Assembly (NCBI RefSeq): GCF_025685655.1
Contig: NZ_JAGSYG010000009.1
Location: 62,001-126,000, forward strand
Length of the DNA: 64,000 nucleotides
Reading direction: 5' to 3'
From: Acidicapsa ligni
GTDB lineage: Bacteria > Acidobacteriota > Terriglobia > Terriglobales > Acidobacteriaceae
In this document: one piece after another, positions 26,520 to 34,309 of the stretch
How positions within the stretch are numbered: the stretch's first letter is position 1
How the letters are laid out: each line of letters opens with the position of its first letter
Program-made: the position numbers and the translations under genes
Notes under the pieces: model-generated
Database searches by the model: none
Told to the model about the DNA's origin: nothing
The model's input: only the letters and a program-made list of their open reading frames with translations

Positions 26520-27491
26520 TCAGCCGCCAAAGATCGTGCGGAAGAAGTGCCCAATGCTGGTGAAGAATCCAGTTCTGGGCTTTGCCTTCGGCGCGACAGG
26601 AGCAGGCGGCGCCGCAACCGACTCGGCAGGCTCGATCTTCGCCTTGATCGCATCCGGCTTGCTGCTGTCATAAGAGAGCTGCGCAGTCGCCTGCGCATTC
26701 ACCGTTCCCGGCGGTCCCACATTCGGCGGAGGCGTAGGCAGCGGAGCCAGCCCCGCGCTCTGCGCCACTGGAAATTCATTCCCCGTAGCCGACGGCATCG
26801 GCTCCGGTGGGCACCCGCACGATTCCTTTTCCGAATCGATAACCTCGTTCAGGCTCCCATGCTGGAACATCACCCGCTGGTTCGCCTGCACCCGGTACAC
26901 CCCGCCATCGAAAACACTCGTGACCGAGACATAAGGCGCATACAGCCCACTGTTATCGACGCAGGTATCGCCGCCCGCACCAAGCCGCACACGAACAGCA
27001 GCCACTCCCGGCCCGCTGATCACAATCCGAAAATCCGGCGTCAGAACGATGTCTGAATTCTTACCCGTAGTAAAGTTGCCTTCCAGAGCACCCCGGTCAA
27101 GCGCCATCATCAGGCCGGCATGTTCCTCTTCAGCAGCAGGCGGAGTCGCATTATGGGCCGCGCTAATCGGCTGACTCACCGGCGTATTGGAAGCGCTCGC
27201 AGGCACACTGGAGTCCGCCGTCAAAGTCACCTTAGTAGTGGAGCATAGCCGCAGATTCCCTCGATGCGGCAGCGTAATCATCACCGGATGCTCACCGGCA
27301 GTCACCGTTCCACTGGCCCCGATAATCGCCTTACCCTGCGCCACATCCAACGCACCCGTAAGCTGCACACCCTCAGTCGGAACAATCGCGATAGGTGTAT
27401 TCTGGGCCACGCCAAAGCGTCCCAAAGCCATCAAGGCAGCAAGAAAACCGATCCGGCCACCGCACTTTGAGAATCGCATCAAGCGTCGCAT
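26520..27491 (-). CDS. Secreted protein with proline-rich C-terminus, unknown function
   Basis: A 323-residue protein. A signal peptide is visible at 10-29 (GGRIGFLAALMALGRFGVAQ). The core (30-215) is beta-rich: GVQLTGALDVAQGKAIIG, VMITLPHRGNLRLCSTTKVTL and YRVQANQRVMFQHGS suggest a FecR-like or jelly-roll domain. Cys residues at RLCST, DTCVDN and ESCGCPP may pair. A Pro/Ala-rich linker follows (220-300), with the last 20 residues basic and aromatic (FFTSIGHFFRTIFGG). It starts seven bases after the trpG stop, so it is probably co-transcribed with trpG; a link in function is not evident. Confidence 0.65.
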   Translation of the reverse strand: MRRLMRFSKCGGRIGFLAALMALGRFGVAQNTPIAIVPTEGVQLTGALDVAQGKAIIGASGTVTAGEHPVMITLPHRGNLRLCSTTKVTLTADSSVPASASNTPVSQPISAAHNATPPAAEEEHAGLMMALDRGALEGNFTTGKNSDIVLTPDFRIVISGPGVAAVRVRLGAGGDTCVDNSGLYAPYVSVTSVFDGGVYRVQANQRVMFQHGSLNEVIDSEKESCGCPPEPMPSATGNEFPVAQSAGLAPLPTPPPNVGPPGTVNAQATAQLSYDSSKPDAIKAKIEPAESVAAPPAPVAPKAKPRTGFFTSIGHFFRTIFGG

Positions 27492-27497
27492 CCCAAC

Positions 27498-28073
27498 CTA
27501 CATCTCCAGGAAGTTGCGGATCATCTGGCGGCCACCCTCAGTCAGCACGCTCTCCGGGTGAAACTGAACGCCCTCAATCGGCAACGAACGATGGCGCAGG
27601 CCCATGATGATCGATTCCCCAGCCCTGCCCTCCGACCGAGCCGTCACTTCCAACTCCGAGGGCAACCCTTCTTCCGCAACAATCAGCGAGTGGTAACGGG
27701 TACAAACCAGAGGAGTAGGCAATCCCGCAAAAATGCCCTTGCCATCATGCGCAACGGAGCTCGTCTTGCCATGCATCAGCTCTGCCGCGCGAACCACCTG
27801 CCCGCCAAAAGCCGCGCCAATCGCCTGATGCCCCAGGCAAACACCCAGAATCGGAGCCTTCCCAGCCATGTGCTGAATCAGCGGAATCAGAATCCCGGCA
27901 TCCTGCGGCGTACAAGGCCCCGGCGAAAGCAAAATCCTGTCAGGACGAAGCGCCTCAACCTCCTCGACCGACAGCTCATCATTGCGCCGAACAGTAATCT
28001 GCGCACCCAGCTCCCCCAGGTACTGGACCAGGTTGTAAGTAAACGAATCGTAATTGTCCAGAACAAAGACCAT
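27498..28073 (-). CDS. trpG: Anthranilate synthase component II (glutamine amidotransferase)
   Basis: A 191-residue class I glutamine amidotransferase. Start taken at 28073 (MVFVLDNYDSFTYNLV); the 47 in-frame codons upstream encode a Cys/Asn/Tyr-rich stretch that is a translation of repeat DNA. The triad is complete: C79 (GVCLGHQ), H172 and E174 (QFHPESV). The oxyanion loop is LLSPGPCTP. It supplies ammonia from glutamine to TrpE; in many bacteria the same protein also serves PabB for folate. It is convergent with trpE. Confidence 0.93.
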   Translation of the reverse strand: MVFVLDNYDSFTYNLVQYLGELGAQITVRRNDELSVEEVEALRPDRILLSPGPCTPQDAGILIPLIQHMAGKAPILGVCLGHQAIGAAFGGQVVRAAELMHGKTSSVAHDGKGIFAGLPTPLVCTRYHSLIVAEEGLPSELEVTARSEGRAGESIIMGLRHRSLPIEGVQFHPESVLTEGGRQMIRNFLEM

Positions 28074-28129
28074 GTTGATTCCAGTGTACCGCCTCCACCG
28101 CAACCCAAGCCCAAGCCATATGCAGTAGC

Positions 28130-28250
28130 AGTAGCACTTGTCCCAGCAGTTACAGTTGTAGTTGTAGCTGCAGTTGCAGTTGTAGCCGCAGTTGCCGTTC
28201 TGGCTGTCATTCACGAAGGGAATCTGCTTCTTCCTTTGCCCTCGCCTCTA
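28130..28250. repeat. Intergenic repeat family copy with CAGTTG hexamer tract
   Basis: The core at 28204-28230 (CTGTCATTCACGAAGGGAAT, then CTGCTTCTT) is preceded by about 70 bases of degenerate CAGTTG/TGTAGT hexamers and followed by a CTTTGCCCTCGCC tract. It matches copies at 9.5, 36.5 and 42.6 kb. It lies just upstream of trpG and inflates that reading frame. Confidence 0.7.
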
Positions 28251-28363
28251 ATCCCCACCCCTAAAAACCCATTCACCACCTTTTAACCATCCTGTTTTCA
28301 ACAACGCCCCAACAACAAACAACCCCGCCAGCCTAATCCGAATCAAAGTTCCCGGGAGTAACT

Positions 28364-28663
28364 ATGACCAAATTTGGTAAAGCTATCGCATTGTCCGCCC
28401 TCGCATTGACCCTCACCGGCAGCTTCGCCATCGCCGAAGATCATCACGATAACCACCACTACGTTCGTCATGACGAATGGAAGAAGGGCGCCCAAATCCG
28501 ACACGAGGATTGGAACCGTGGCGAAAAGATCGACTACCGCCACTACCACCTCAACGCTCCTCCACGCGGCTATGAATGGCGTCAGGTTGATGGCAACTAC
28601 GTTCTCGCCGCAGCAGCCACCGGCGTGATCGCATCGGTCGTCATCGCCTCTGAAGCTCACTAA
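28364..28663 (+). CDS. RcnB-family periplasmic protein
   Basis: A 99-residue protein with a signal peptide (residues 1-24, SALALTLTGSFAIAE). The mature part has the RcnB pattern: an acidic His-rich opening (EDHHDNHHYVRH), a region WKKGAQIRHEDWNRGEKIDYRHYHLNAPP, and the closing helix GYEWRQVDGNYVLAAAATGVI ASVV. RcnB in E. coli helps to control nickel and cobalt content of the periplasm. The cluster of His near the N-terminus would fit metal binding. It ends with a strong terminator at 28697-28728. Confidence 0.8.
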   Translation: MTKFGKAIALSALALTLTGSFAIAEDHHDNHHYVRHDEWKKGAQIRHEDWNRGEKIDYRHYHLNAPPRGYEWRQVDGNYVLAAAATGVIASVVIASEAH

Positions 28664-28696
28664 GCCTCCCGCAACAACGCCACAATCAGAACGTCT

Positions 28697-28728
28697 AAAA
28701 TGCCGGGATCTCAGGTCCCGGCATTTTT
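28697..28728 (+). terminator. Intrinsic terminator after the RcnB-like gene
   Basis: AAAATGCCGGGA and its complement form a 12-bp stem with a seven-base loop, followed by a T-run (GCATTTTTAG). It separates the RcnB-like gene from efp. Confidence 0.9.
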
Positions 28729-28856
28729 AGTTTCCCCGTTTCATCAAGATTCGCAGAGAACGGAACACACTCCAGATCCCACCCCCGCTGGGCTACAATA
28801 AATAAGGGCAAACCCACCTGATTCAGCAATTCAGTAACACCTGTTAGGAGTTTTTT

Positions 28857-29417
28857 ATGGCGATTCCCGCCACACAAATGCGTCCCGGCATGATCATCAA
28901 GCACAATGATCAGCTGCACCTTGTCTTTCACGTCGAGCACCGCACCCCAGGCAATCTCCGCGCCTTCATCCAGGCCAAGCTGCGCAACATCAAGACCAAC
29001 GCGATGTTCGAGCACCGCTTCCGTTCCGCCGACGCCATCGAGCGCGTGATTGTGGACGAAATCGACATGGAGTTTCTCTACAACGACGGCGACGACTATT
29101 ACTTCATGAACCCCAAAGACTACGAGCAGACTGTGCTGAAGTCCTCTACCCTCGGCGACGCCGTGGAGTACCTGACCGCCAATCTGCAAATCAAAGTCAG
29201 CTATTTTGACGGAGTAGCCGTAGGCATCGACCTGCCCATGACCGTCGAGCTGACCGTAGTTGAGACCGAGCCGGGCATCAAGTCCGCGACCGCCTCCAGC
29301 GTCACCAAGCCCGCCAAGCTCGAAACCGGCCTGGTCGTCGCTGTCCCGCCCTTCATCAACGAAGGCGAAAAAATCCGCGTAGACACCAGCGAAGGCACCT
29401 ACCTAAGCCGCGCATAA
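28857..29417 (+). CDS. efp: Elongation factor P
   Basis: A 186-residue protein with the three beta-barrel domains of EF-P, which rescues ribosomes stalled at polyproline. Start at 28857 with GTTAGGAG upstream. The domain I loop that reaches the peptidyl-transfer centre reads HRTPGNLRAF; the tip residue, Lys34 in E. coli and Arg in EarP-type bacteria, is Asn33 here. Domain III ends with the normal INEGEKIRVDTSEGTYLSRA. The factor is followed after six bases by the HEPN gene, which may therefore be read through. Confidence 0.95.
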   Translation: MAIPATQMRPGMIIKHNDQLHLVFHVEHRTPGNLRAFIQAKLRNIKTNAMFEHRFRSADAIERVIVDEIDMEFLYNDGDDYYFMNPKDYEQTVLKSSTLGDAVEYLTANLQIKVSYFDGVAVGIDLPMTVELTVVETEPGIKSATASSVTKPAKLETGLVVAVPPFINEGEKIRVDTSEGTYLSRA

Positions 29418-29423
29418 GGAGCT

Positions 29424-29831
29424 ATGAACCGCACAGATTTTCAACAGCTCGCGAAACTGCGATTCAGTGAAGCCCGGTCCCTCCTGGATTCGGGCTTTCC
29501 AGATGGTGCATACTATCTTGCCGGATACTCCGTTGAATGCGCATTGAAAGCTTGCATAGCAAAGCGAACGCAAGAACACGACTTCCCCGACAAGAAGCTG
29601 GTTCACGAAAGCCATACGCACAGGCTGACCGATTTGATGAAATTGTCGGAATTGTTTTCCGTGCTTCGTACCGAATCCGATCCAAGACTCCAAAATTGGT
29701 GGACAACCGTGCAAGAATGGTCCGAAGAGAGCCGGTATAAACGATGGAACGCCGTCGAAGCAGAGAGACTCTTGGATGCAATTGAGAATCAAATTGGAGG
29801 AATTCTTCCATGGATAAAACTGCACTGGTAA
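29424..29831 (+). CDS. HEPN-domain protein
   Basis: A 135-residue, mainly helical protein. The segment LRFSEARSLLDSGFPDGAYYLAGYSVECALKA is a typical HEPN helix pair; the second half has HESHTHRLTDLMKL (the family's T-H-x-L-x-x-L turn) and a final helix (EAERLLDAIENQI). The RNase motif R-x4-6-H of toxic HEPN proteins is not clearly present; the nearest is R-T-Q-E-H with three residues between. It may bind nucleotide or RNA without cutting. It starts six bases after efp and overlaps by 22 bases the next gene, a probable partner. Confidence 0.82.
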   Translation: MNRTDFQQLAKLRFSEARSLLDSGFPDGAYYLAGYSVECALKACIAKRTQEHDFPDKKLVHESHTHRLTDLMKLSELFSVLRTESDPRLQNWWTTVQEWSEESRYKRWNAVEAERLLDAIENQIGGILPWIKLHW

Positions 29832-30193
29832 GTTTCGACATTGATAACGGGCAACGTGTTATCGATGCCATAGAGAAGTCTGGGATCGTTCCCGAAGTAG
29901 CACTATGGGTTGTTTTGCCTGAATATGAAGATTGGCGGCTTGTCATCGCCTCCAAAAGCATCAATCGACTTGCCTCAGATGGAGGTTACGGCGCAATCAA
30001 CGCTGCCATTCGCGATGCCCACATCCCGCTTTATAGCACACCTACGATTTTCGTACGAGACCTGAATGACCCATTCATCCAGTCTCTTCGATCAGCTTTT
30101 GGTCAAACCTCCGATACATACGGAATGCGCTTAGGTGGGCAGAGGTTTGGCAACCAGTATGTGGAAGATGCTTTCGTCTATCGCATTCACTAA
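29810..30193 (+). CDS. Uncharacterised partner of the HEPN protein
   Basis: A 127-residue soluble protein whose ATG lies inside the last codons of the HEPN gene, behind TTGGAGG. It begins MDKTALVSFDIDNGQRVIDA, followed by EVALWVVLPEYEDWRLVIASKSI, a possible alpha/beta sandwich, and ends GMRLGGQRFGNQYVEDAFVY. No nucleotidyltransferase motif (G-S-x10-D-x-D) is seen, so it is not the usual MNT partner of HEPN. The overlap implies coupled translation. The function is unknown; see findings. Base composition is less GC-rich than the neighbours. Confidence 0.7.
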   Translation: MDKTALVSFDIDNGQRVIDAIEKSGIVPEVALWVVLPEYEDWRLVIASKSINRLASDGGYGAINAAIRDAHIPLYSTPTIFVRDLNDPFIQSLRSAFGQTSDTYGMRLGGQRFGNQYVEDAFVYRIH

Positions 30194-30484
30194 TTTCGTT
30201 CAATCTTTATTCCGGAACAACTTAGGATTCGAACTCCTGCTTCATGCAAGAGCCAGATGAAAAATTACCCCTTAATTAATTCCGGAGCGATGAAACACTC
30301 GATTGGAATTAGCGGCGATTAACGATACAAGCCCGGTGGCGATTTTTGTCTACTGCGCCTTCTGCGTATGCGTTCTACATAAGTATGAAGTTCCGGCATC
30401 AGGGAACTCAACTACCTTTACCGCAAACAACTCTTGCGCCGCCGCTCTTTCCCTTAGAATTGGCTTCGGAGGTAGCTGCGGTAT

Positions 30485-30766
30485 ATGGTGCTTCATTTTA
30501 TAGTCCGGGGACGAGTCCAGGGAGTAGGCTTTCGCTGGTTCGTCCATCGCGAGGCCAGCGAACTTGAGCTGCGCGGCTGGGTCCGCAACACCGAGGACGG
30601 CGAAGTCGAAGTCGTAGTCACCGGGGACGAAGCCGCCCTAACCGAACTCCGCGCCTCTCTCAAACGCGGCCCCCGCGGCAGCCGCGTCGATAAGGTCATC
30701 GAGCACACGCTGGTAGAGAGTGAAGGAGCGGACTTGAAAGCCTTCAAAATCGAAGGTGCCTGGTAA
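30485..30766 (+). CDS. acyP: Acylphosphatase
   Basis: A 93-residue enzyme of standard size. The phosphate-binding loop VRGRVQGVGFRWFV includes the catalytic Arg, and the water-positioning Asn is in RGWVRNTEDG. It hydrolyses acyl phosphates such as acetyl phosphate or carbamoyl phosphate in the cytoplasm. The start at 30485 is the first ATG in frame with the family motif a few residues inside. A 290-base region without a gene precedes it. Confidence 0.93.
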   Translation: MVLHFIVRGRVQGVGFRWFVHREASELELRGWVRNTEDGEVEVVVTGDEAALTELRASLKRGPRGSRVDKVIEHTLVESEGADLKAFKIEGAW

Positions 30767-30898
30767 AACGCGACACCAGACCGCAAACCCCAAAACACTT
30801 ATAATTGAGAGATAGAGATCGTCTGAAGTTTTCCTAATTTCTACCTCACACATCTCAAATCTTTCGAACTATTGCCACACTCAGGAGTAACGCGACCC

Positions 30899-31438
30899 AT
30901 GGCGGAATCAATCAATGTAGATGCGCTCAAAGCGCTCGTGCGCACCGTACCGGATTTCCCCAAACCGGGCATTCTCTTCTACGACATCACCACCCTGCTC
31001 AAGGACCGGACCGGCTTCGCCCAGCTTATTGACGCCCTGGCCGCCCACTACCTCGAACAGAAGATCGATCTGGTCCTCGGCATCGAGGCTCGCGGATTCA
31101 TCTTCGGACCCGCGCTCGCCTATCGCCTCAACGCCGGATTCGTCCCCGTGCGCAAGCCGCGTAAGTTACCCGCACCCGTAGCCCGCGTCACCTATGACCT
31201 GGAGTACGGCTCCGATACCCTGGAGATTCATCTGGACGCCATCCAGCCCGGCCAGCGCGTCCTGCTCGTAGACGATCTGCTCGCCACCGGCGGCACAATG
31301 GAAGCCACGCTCAAGCTCGTCAAACAGCTCGGCGGAGAGATCGCCGGACTGGCCTTCGCAGTCGAACTGGACTTCCTCCGCGGACGCGATCGCTTCAAAG
31401 ATCAGGACGTCTTCAGCCTGCTCCACTACGACGAGTAA
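30899..31438 (+). CDS. apt: Adenine phosphoribosyltransferase
   Basis: Start at 30899 (MAESINVDALKALVRTVPDFP), behind CAGGAG; an upstream ATG at 30872 would add nine residues. The 179-residue enzyme has the hood motif PKPGILFYDITTLLKD, the base-recognising EARGFIFG and the PRPP motif VLLVDDLLATGGTM. It salvages adenine to AMP using PRPP. It follows acyP by about 130 bases and is followed by the structured element at 31489-31578. Confidence 0.95.
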   Translation: MAESINVDALKALVRTVPDFPKPGILFYDITTLLKDRTGFAQLIDALAAHYLEQKIDLVLGIEARGFIFGPALAYRLNAGFVPVRKPRKLPAPVARVTYDLEYGSDTLEIHLDAIQPGQRVLLVDDLLATGGTMEATLKLVKQLGGEIAGLAFAVELDFLRGRDRFKDQDVFSLLHYDE

Positions 31439-31488
31439 ACGATATAATTCCTCCAATCATCCTTGGAGTGAATGTGCAGAGTTCAGAC

Positions 31489-31578
31489 CGCCAGCTTGCC
31501 TGATTCAGCGTTGTCCTGGGTACTTTTCTGGGACTGATCCCGATTTTTCGGGATGCGAACAATCAGCTAAAGCTGGCG
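31489..31578. repeat. Structured 90-bp intergenic element
   Basis: CGCCAGCTT at 31489-31497 pairs with AAGCTGGCG at 31570-31578, and the next bases continue the helix with a bulge (GCCTGATT against AATCAGC). Inside, ATCCCGA and TCGGGAT form a second short hairpin with a T-rich loop. It lies between convergent genes and may be a terminator, a small RNA or a repeat; none is proven. Confidence 0.5.
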
Positions 31579-31616
31579 TGCGCATTTTTCATTCTGTTCT
31601 TACAGGGAACCGGTCT

Positions 31617-31889
31617 TCAATACTGGGCCCCAAATTCAACCACCCTCAACCGATCCCCCGCCTTCAAATAACCCTTCCGCCGAAACCAATCCTCCATCGC
31701 CGTCTGCAGCCGGTCAAGCGGAACATGCCTCCCAGCCTCCAGCAGCCCATCCGCGACCGGCAGCGTGTCATCGAAGATCGCGTCGTTCGTGAAGTTGCGC
31801 ATGGCAAAGTTATCGATCCAGTGAATCGGGCAAGGCATCTCCAGCCCGCCCGCATCCACCCGCAGAATCGATAACTTCCGTACAAACAT
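31617..31889 (-). CDS. Small conserved-looking protein, unknown function
   Basis: A 90-residue soluble protein: MFVRKLSILRVDAGG, then PCPIHWIDNFAMRNF, FDDTLPVADGLLEAGRHV and a C-terminal MEDWFRRKGYLKAGDRLRVV. The composition is normal for the genome and the end is beta-rich, which suggests a real gene rather than a shadow. There is no signal peptide and no recognised family. It is convergent with apt. Confidence 0.55.
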   Translation of the reverse strand: MFVRKLSILRVDAGGLEMPCPIHWIDNFAMRNFTNDAIFDDTLPVADGLLEAGRHVPLDRLQTAMEDWFRRKGYLKAGDRLRVVEFGAQY

Positions 31890-32048
31890 GCTCCTACTTT
31901 AAAACACTCGATCTGTCCGTTCTCCGTCCGCTGTCAACGTTGCAGTCCCATCGCACGTCTCTTCCTATGAGCACACGCCGGCACGTTGTTCTCGAACCAC
32001 CCAAAGGGAATCCCCAAGGGAATAGGGAATGAATAAGGAGCAATGACC

Positions 32049-32558
32049 ATGAAGACCAAATTTCTCTGGAAGACCGCGCTCGCGGCCACCTGCCTGATGT
32101 TATGTTCCTACGCCGCAGTTGCACAGGATGGCCCACCGCCGCCCGATGCTGGAGCGTCTCAGGGCGCAGCAGCCCAGGGCGAATCGCGCCACGGAGACCG
32201 CATGCCCGACCCCGATCGGCAGCTCAAAGCCCTCACCCGCATCCTGACCCTGACCACCGATCAGCAAACCGGAGTCAAGGCCCTCCTCGACCAACAAAGC
32301 GCCCAGATGAAGGCCCTGAGAAATCAGCCCCCGACCGAGCAATCCGCCAACCCCGGCGCCGACCCACGACACGCCCGCATCGAACAAATGGAACGCATCC
32401 GCGAAGAAACCAGCACCAAAATTGCCGCCCTGCTCGACGACAACCAGAAGAAACTCTTCGCCGACTGGCAGGCAAAACGTAAAGCCGAGATGGAGCAGCG
32501 CCGTGGACGCTCGCAGGACGTTCCCCCACAGCCGCAGCCCGGAGACGGCCCCCAGTAA
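32049..32558 (+). CDS. Spy/CpxP-like periplasmic protein
   Basis: A 169-residue secreted protein; start at 32049 (MKTKFLWKTAL) or the ATG two codons earlier. Residues 1-25 are a signal peptide (ATCLMLCSYAAVAQ). The mature part is helical with the LTxxQ-type pattern ILTLTTDQQTGVKALLDQQS and a second helix pair ending LLDDNQKKLFADWQ. This matches the Spy/CpxP family of periplasmic chaperones and stress sensors. A Pro/Gln-rich tail closes the protein. A strong terminator follows at 32583-32634. Confidence 0.75.
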   Translation: MKTKFLWKTALAATCLMLCSYAAVAQDGPPPPDAGASQGAAAQGESRHGDRMPDPDRQLKALTRILTLTTDQQTGVKALLDQQSAQMKALRNQPPTEQSANPGADPRHARIEQMERIREETSTKIAALLDDNQKKLFADWQAKRKAEMEQRRGRSQDVPPQPQPGDGPQ

Positions 32559-32582
32559 CGCAGCAACGAACTACCGGAATAG

Positions 32583-32634
32583 AAAAACCGTGCCCTCCAG
32601 AGAACCAAAAGTCTCTGGATGGCACGGTTTTTTT
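32583..32634. terminator. Strong bidirectional intrinsic terminator
   Basis: AAAAACCGTGCC and TCCAGAGA on the left pair with TCTCTGGA and GGCACGGTTTTTTT on the right, giving a stem of more than 18 bp broken by one C/T mismatch. It ends the Spy-like gene and the convergent gene at 32646-33719. Confidence 0.9.
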
Positions 32635-32645
32635 ATTCCGCCAGC

Positions 32646-33719
32646 CTACTTCTGATTCGAAACCACGGTCGAAGACTTCTCCGCATCCGCATCCACATGG
32701 AACCGCCGATAATCCGAGTCGTGTTCAACAAAGTGCTCGCGCATTCCCTTCACCAGCAGCACACGAGCCTCAATACGACCCTCCGCATCCGTCGGCAGCC
32801 ATATCTCGCCGTTGATCGGAGCCTGGTCAAAGTAAATACTCGATCCCTTCTGCACATTCGCCAGCAGTCCGCCGCCAATGTGAAAGTTATCCGTAAAGTG
32901 CGCTTCAACACGCGCTACCTGGCGATCTTTCTCATCCACCCACATCGTCCCGGCAATCTTCTTTGAAGCATCCTCGGCAAAGCCGTGCGTCTTTGCGTCA
33001 TGCCGCCCCGCAAAATCGAATCGAATCGTACTTCGCCCCCGAAAACTCTCCCGCCGCGGATTAGAAACCTGCATGATATCCAGCAGTTTGCTCACACTGA
33101 TCGCCGTATTCGGCCCCTCAACCGGCTGCCCCGGAGGCGTATTCTGCGCCTTCTCCACCAGCTTCGTCACGCGCTCCGTCTCCTTCTGCTGATCGTGATC
33201 GCTTAACGGCTTCCCATCCTTCTTGAGTGCGCGATCGATGCGGTGCGTGTTCACAAAAAAAATCTCACCCTCCTCCGTCTCCGTCTTCTTCACCTGCCCG
33301 TTGGAGTCGAGTTCCTGCGTCGTCGATTGCGAATGGTATGTGTAATTCTCGCGAACCTTTTCAAGCTGCTTCTGATGATCCATTACCTCCTGCATAAGCT
33401 GTCGAATATCCGGAATCGGCGCATCCGCAGCCACTTCGCTCTCTTCAACAGCCGGTGCCTGCACTGGCTTTCTAACTTGTTTTGAAGGATGTTGCGCCGT
33501 AGCCTCCACCGCCATCGGCAGCACCAGAATCAACCCCAGCACCAGCCCAACCGCAGTCCCATGTGTCAGTCTCTGTGTCAGCCTTTGTGTCAGCTTGCGA
33601 ATATCCAGTTCAAGCAAGTTGGCAACCTCTCTACCAGGAGTGGACCAGGCATCGCCCAGTCGAATGTGAATCCAGCCCATTAGCAGTATTGGACGGCCAT
33701 CGCTGGCTCTCGACATCAT
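32646..33719 (-). CDS. Secreted protein, outer-membrane-lipoprotein-carrier-like region
   Basis: A frame of up to 357 residues; the start is uncertain (MMSRASDG or MGWIHIRL). Near residue 45 lies an Arg-Leu-Thr-Gln repeat, from a 12-bp tandem repeat (33562-33597), then a hydrophobic signal segment (GTAVGLVLGLILVLPMAVEATAQ, about 53-75). The mature part has a helix (MQEVMDHQKQLEKVRENYTYHSQ) and beta-rich stretches including SIRFDFAGR-like and QVARVEAHF, GEIWLPTDAEG, VDEKD. This alternation resembles LolA/LolB-like or DUF4292-type proteins that hold lipid. Function is not known. Confidence 0.6.
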   Translation of the reverse strand: MMSRASDGRPILLMGWIHIRLGDAWSTPGREVANLLELDIRKLTQRLTQRLTHGTAVGLVLGLILVLPMAVEATAQHPSKQVRKPVQAPAVEESEVAADAPIPDIRQLMQEVMDHQKQLEKVRENYTYHSQSTTQELDSNGQVKKTETEEGEIFFVNTHRIDRALKKDGKPLSDHDQQKETERVTKLVEKAQNTPPGQPVEGPNTAISVSKLLDIMQVSNPRRESFRGRSTIRFDFAGRHDAKTHGFAEDASKKIAGTMWVDEKDRQVARVEAHFTDNFHIGGGLLANVQKGSSIYFDQAPINGEIWLPTDAEGRIEARVLLVKGMREHFVEHDSDYRRFHVDADAEKSSTVVSNQK

Positions 33720-33918
33720 ACCGGCAAGCGCATCGCTCTACATTTGTTCCCAGGACTACGATTCCTGCACAGTCTGATGCAGACTACGCAGCAATAGTTC
33801 CATCCCTGCCGCGCCAGCAATCCATGTAGGCTGTAGATGTATCATCCTACAGATAGTTGCACGGTATCTAAACCGAGACGCCTGAAAACAAACAGGAAGA
33901 CAAACGGGGATAGACTGA

Positions 33919-34272
33919 ATGATTCGATTGCTTGCAAATTGGATTCTAAGCGCAGTGGCATTGCTCATCGTTTCGCGCGTAGTCACGGGCTTTCATGTGG
34001 ACACGCTGGGAACCGCGCTCATCGCCGCACTCGTCTTCGGACTGCTGAACGCAACCGTCGGCCTGCTGCTCAAGCTCGTCACACTGCCGCTCACCATCAT
34101 CACACTCGGCATCTTCCTGCTGGTAGTAAACGCCTTCGTGCTGGAGCTGGCCTCCAACTTCGTCCCCGGCTTCCACATCCGCAGCTTCGGAGCAGCCTTC
34201 TGGGGCGCAGCCGTACTCGCTCTACTTCAGATGCTCTTCCGCTTCCTGATCCAAGAGACCGAAGAAGTCTAA
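33919..34272 (+). CDS. Phage-holin-4-like membrane protein (YvlD family)
   Basis: A 117-residue protein with four transmembrane helices (LANWILSAVALLIVSRVV, ALIAALVFGLLNATVGL, TLPLTIITLGIFLLVVNAF and AAFWGAAVLALLQMLFRF). The order and the motif NATVGLLLKLVTLPLTIITLG fit the YvlD/Phage_holin_4_2 family. Despite the name these are chromosomal envelope proteins, often stress-induced. The upstream region (about 33827-33850) holds an inverted repeat, TGTAGG and CCTACA, which may be a regulator site. Confidence 0.85.
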   Translation: MIRLLANWILSAVALLIVSRVVTGFHVDTLGTALIAALVFGLLNATVGLLLKLVTLPLTIITLGIFLLVVNAFVLELASNFVPGFHIRSFGAAFWGAAVLALLQMLFRFLIQETEEV

Positions 34273-34309
34273 ACCCACAGGGGAGCCGTAGAAGAAATAT
34301 TGCCCTGAA

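Noticed and set aside
28074..28214. Cys/Asn/Tyr-rich N-terminal extension of trpG
   Set aside because: It translates hexamer repeats; TrpG proteins start at the MVFVLDNYDS motif.
30194..30300. tRNA-like stretch (GGAGTTCGAATCCT on the minus strand) after the HEPN pair
   Set aside because: Only a T-arm-like hairpin can be drawn; no acceptor stem, D-arm or anticodon arm fits, so neither a tRNA nor a clear attachment site can be claimed.
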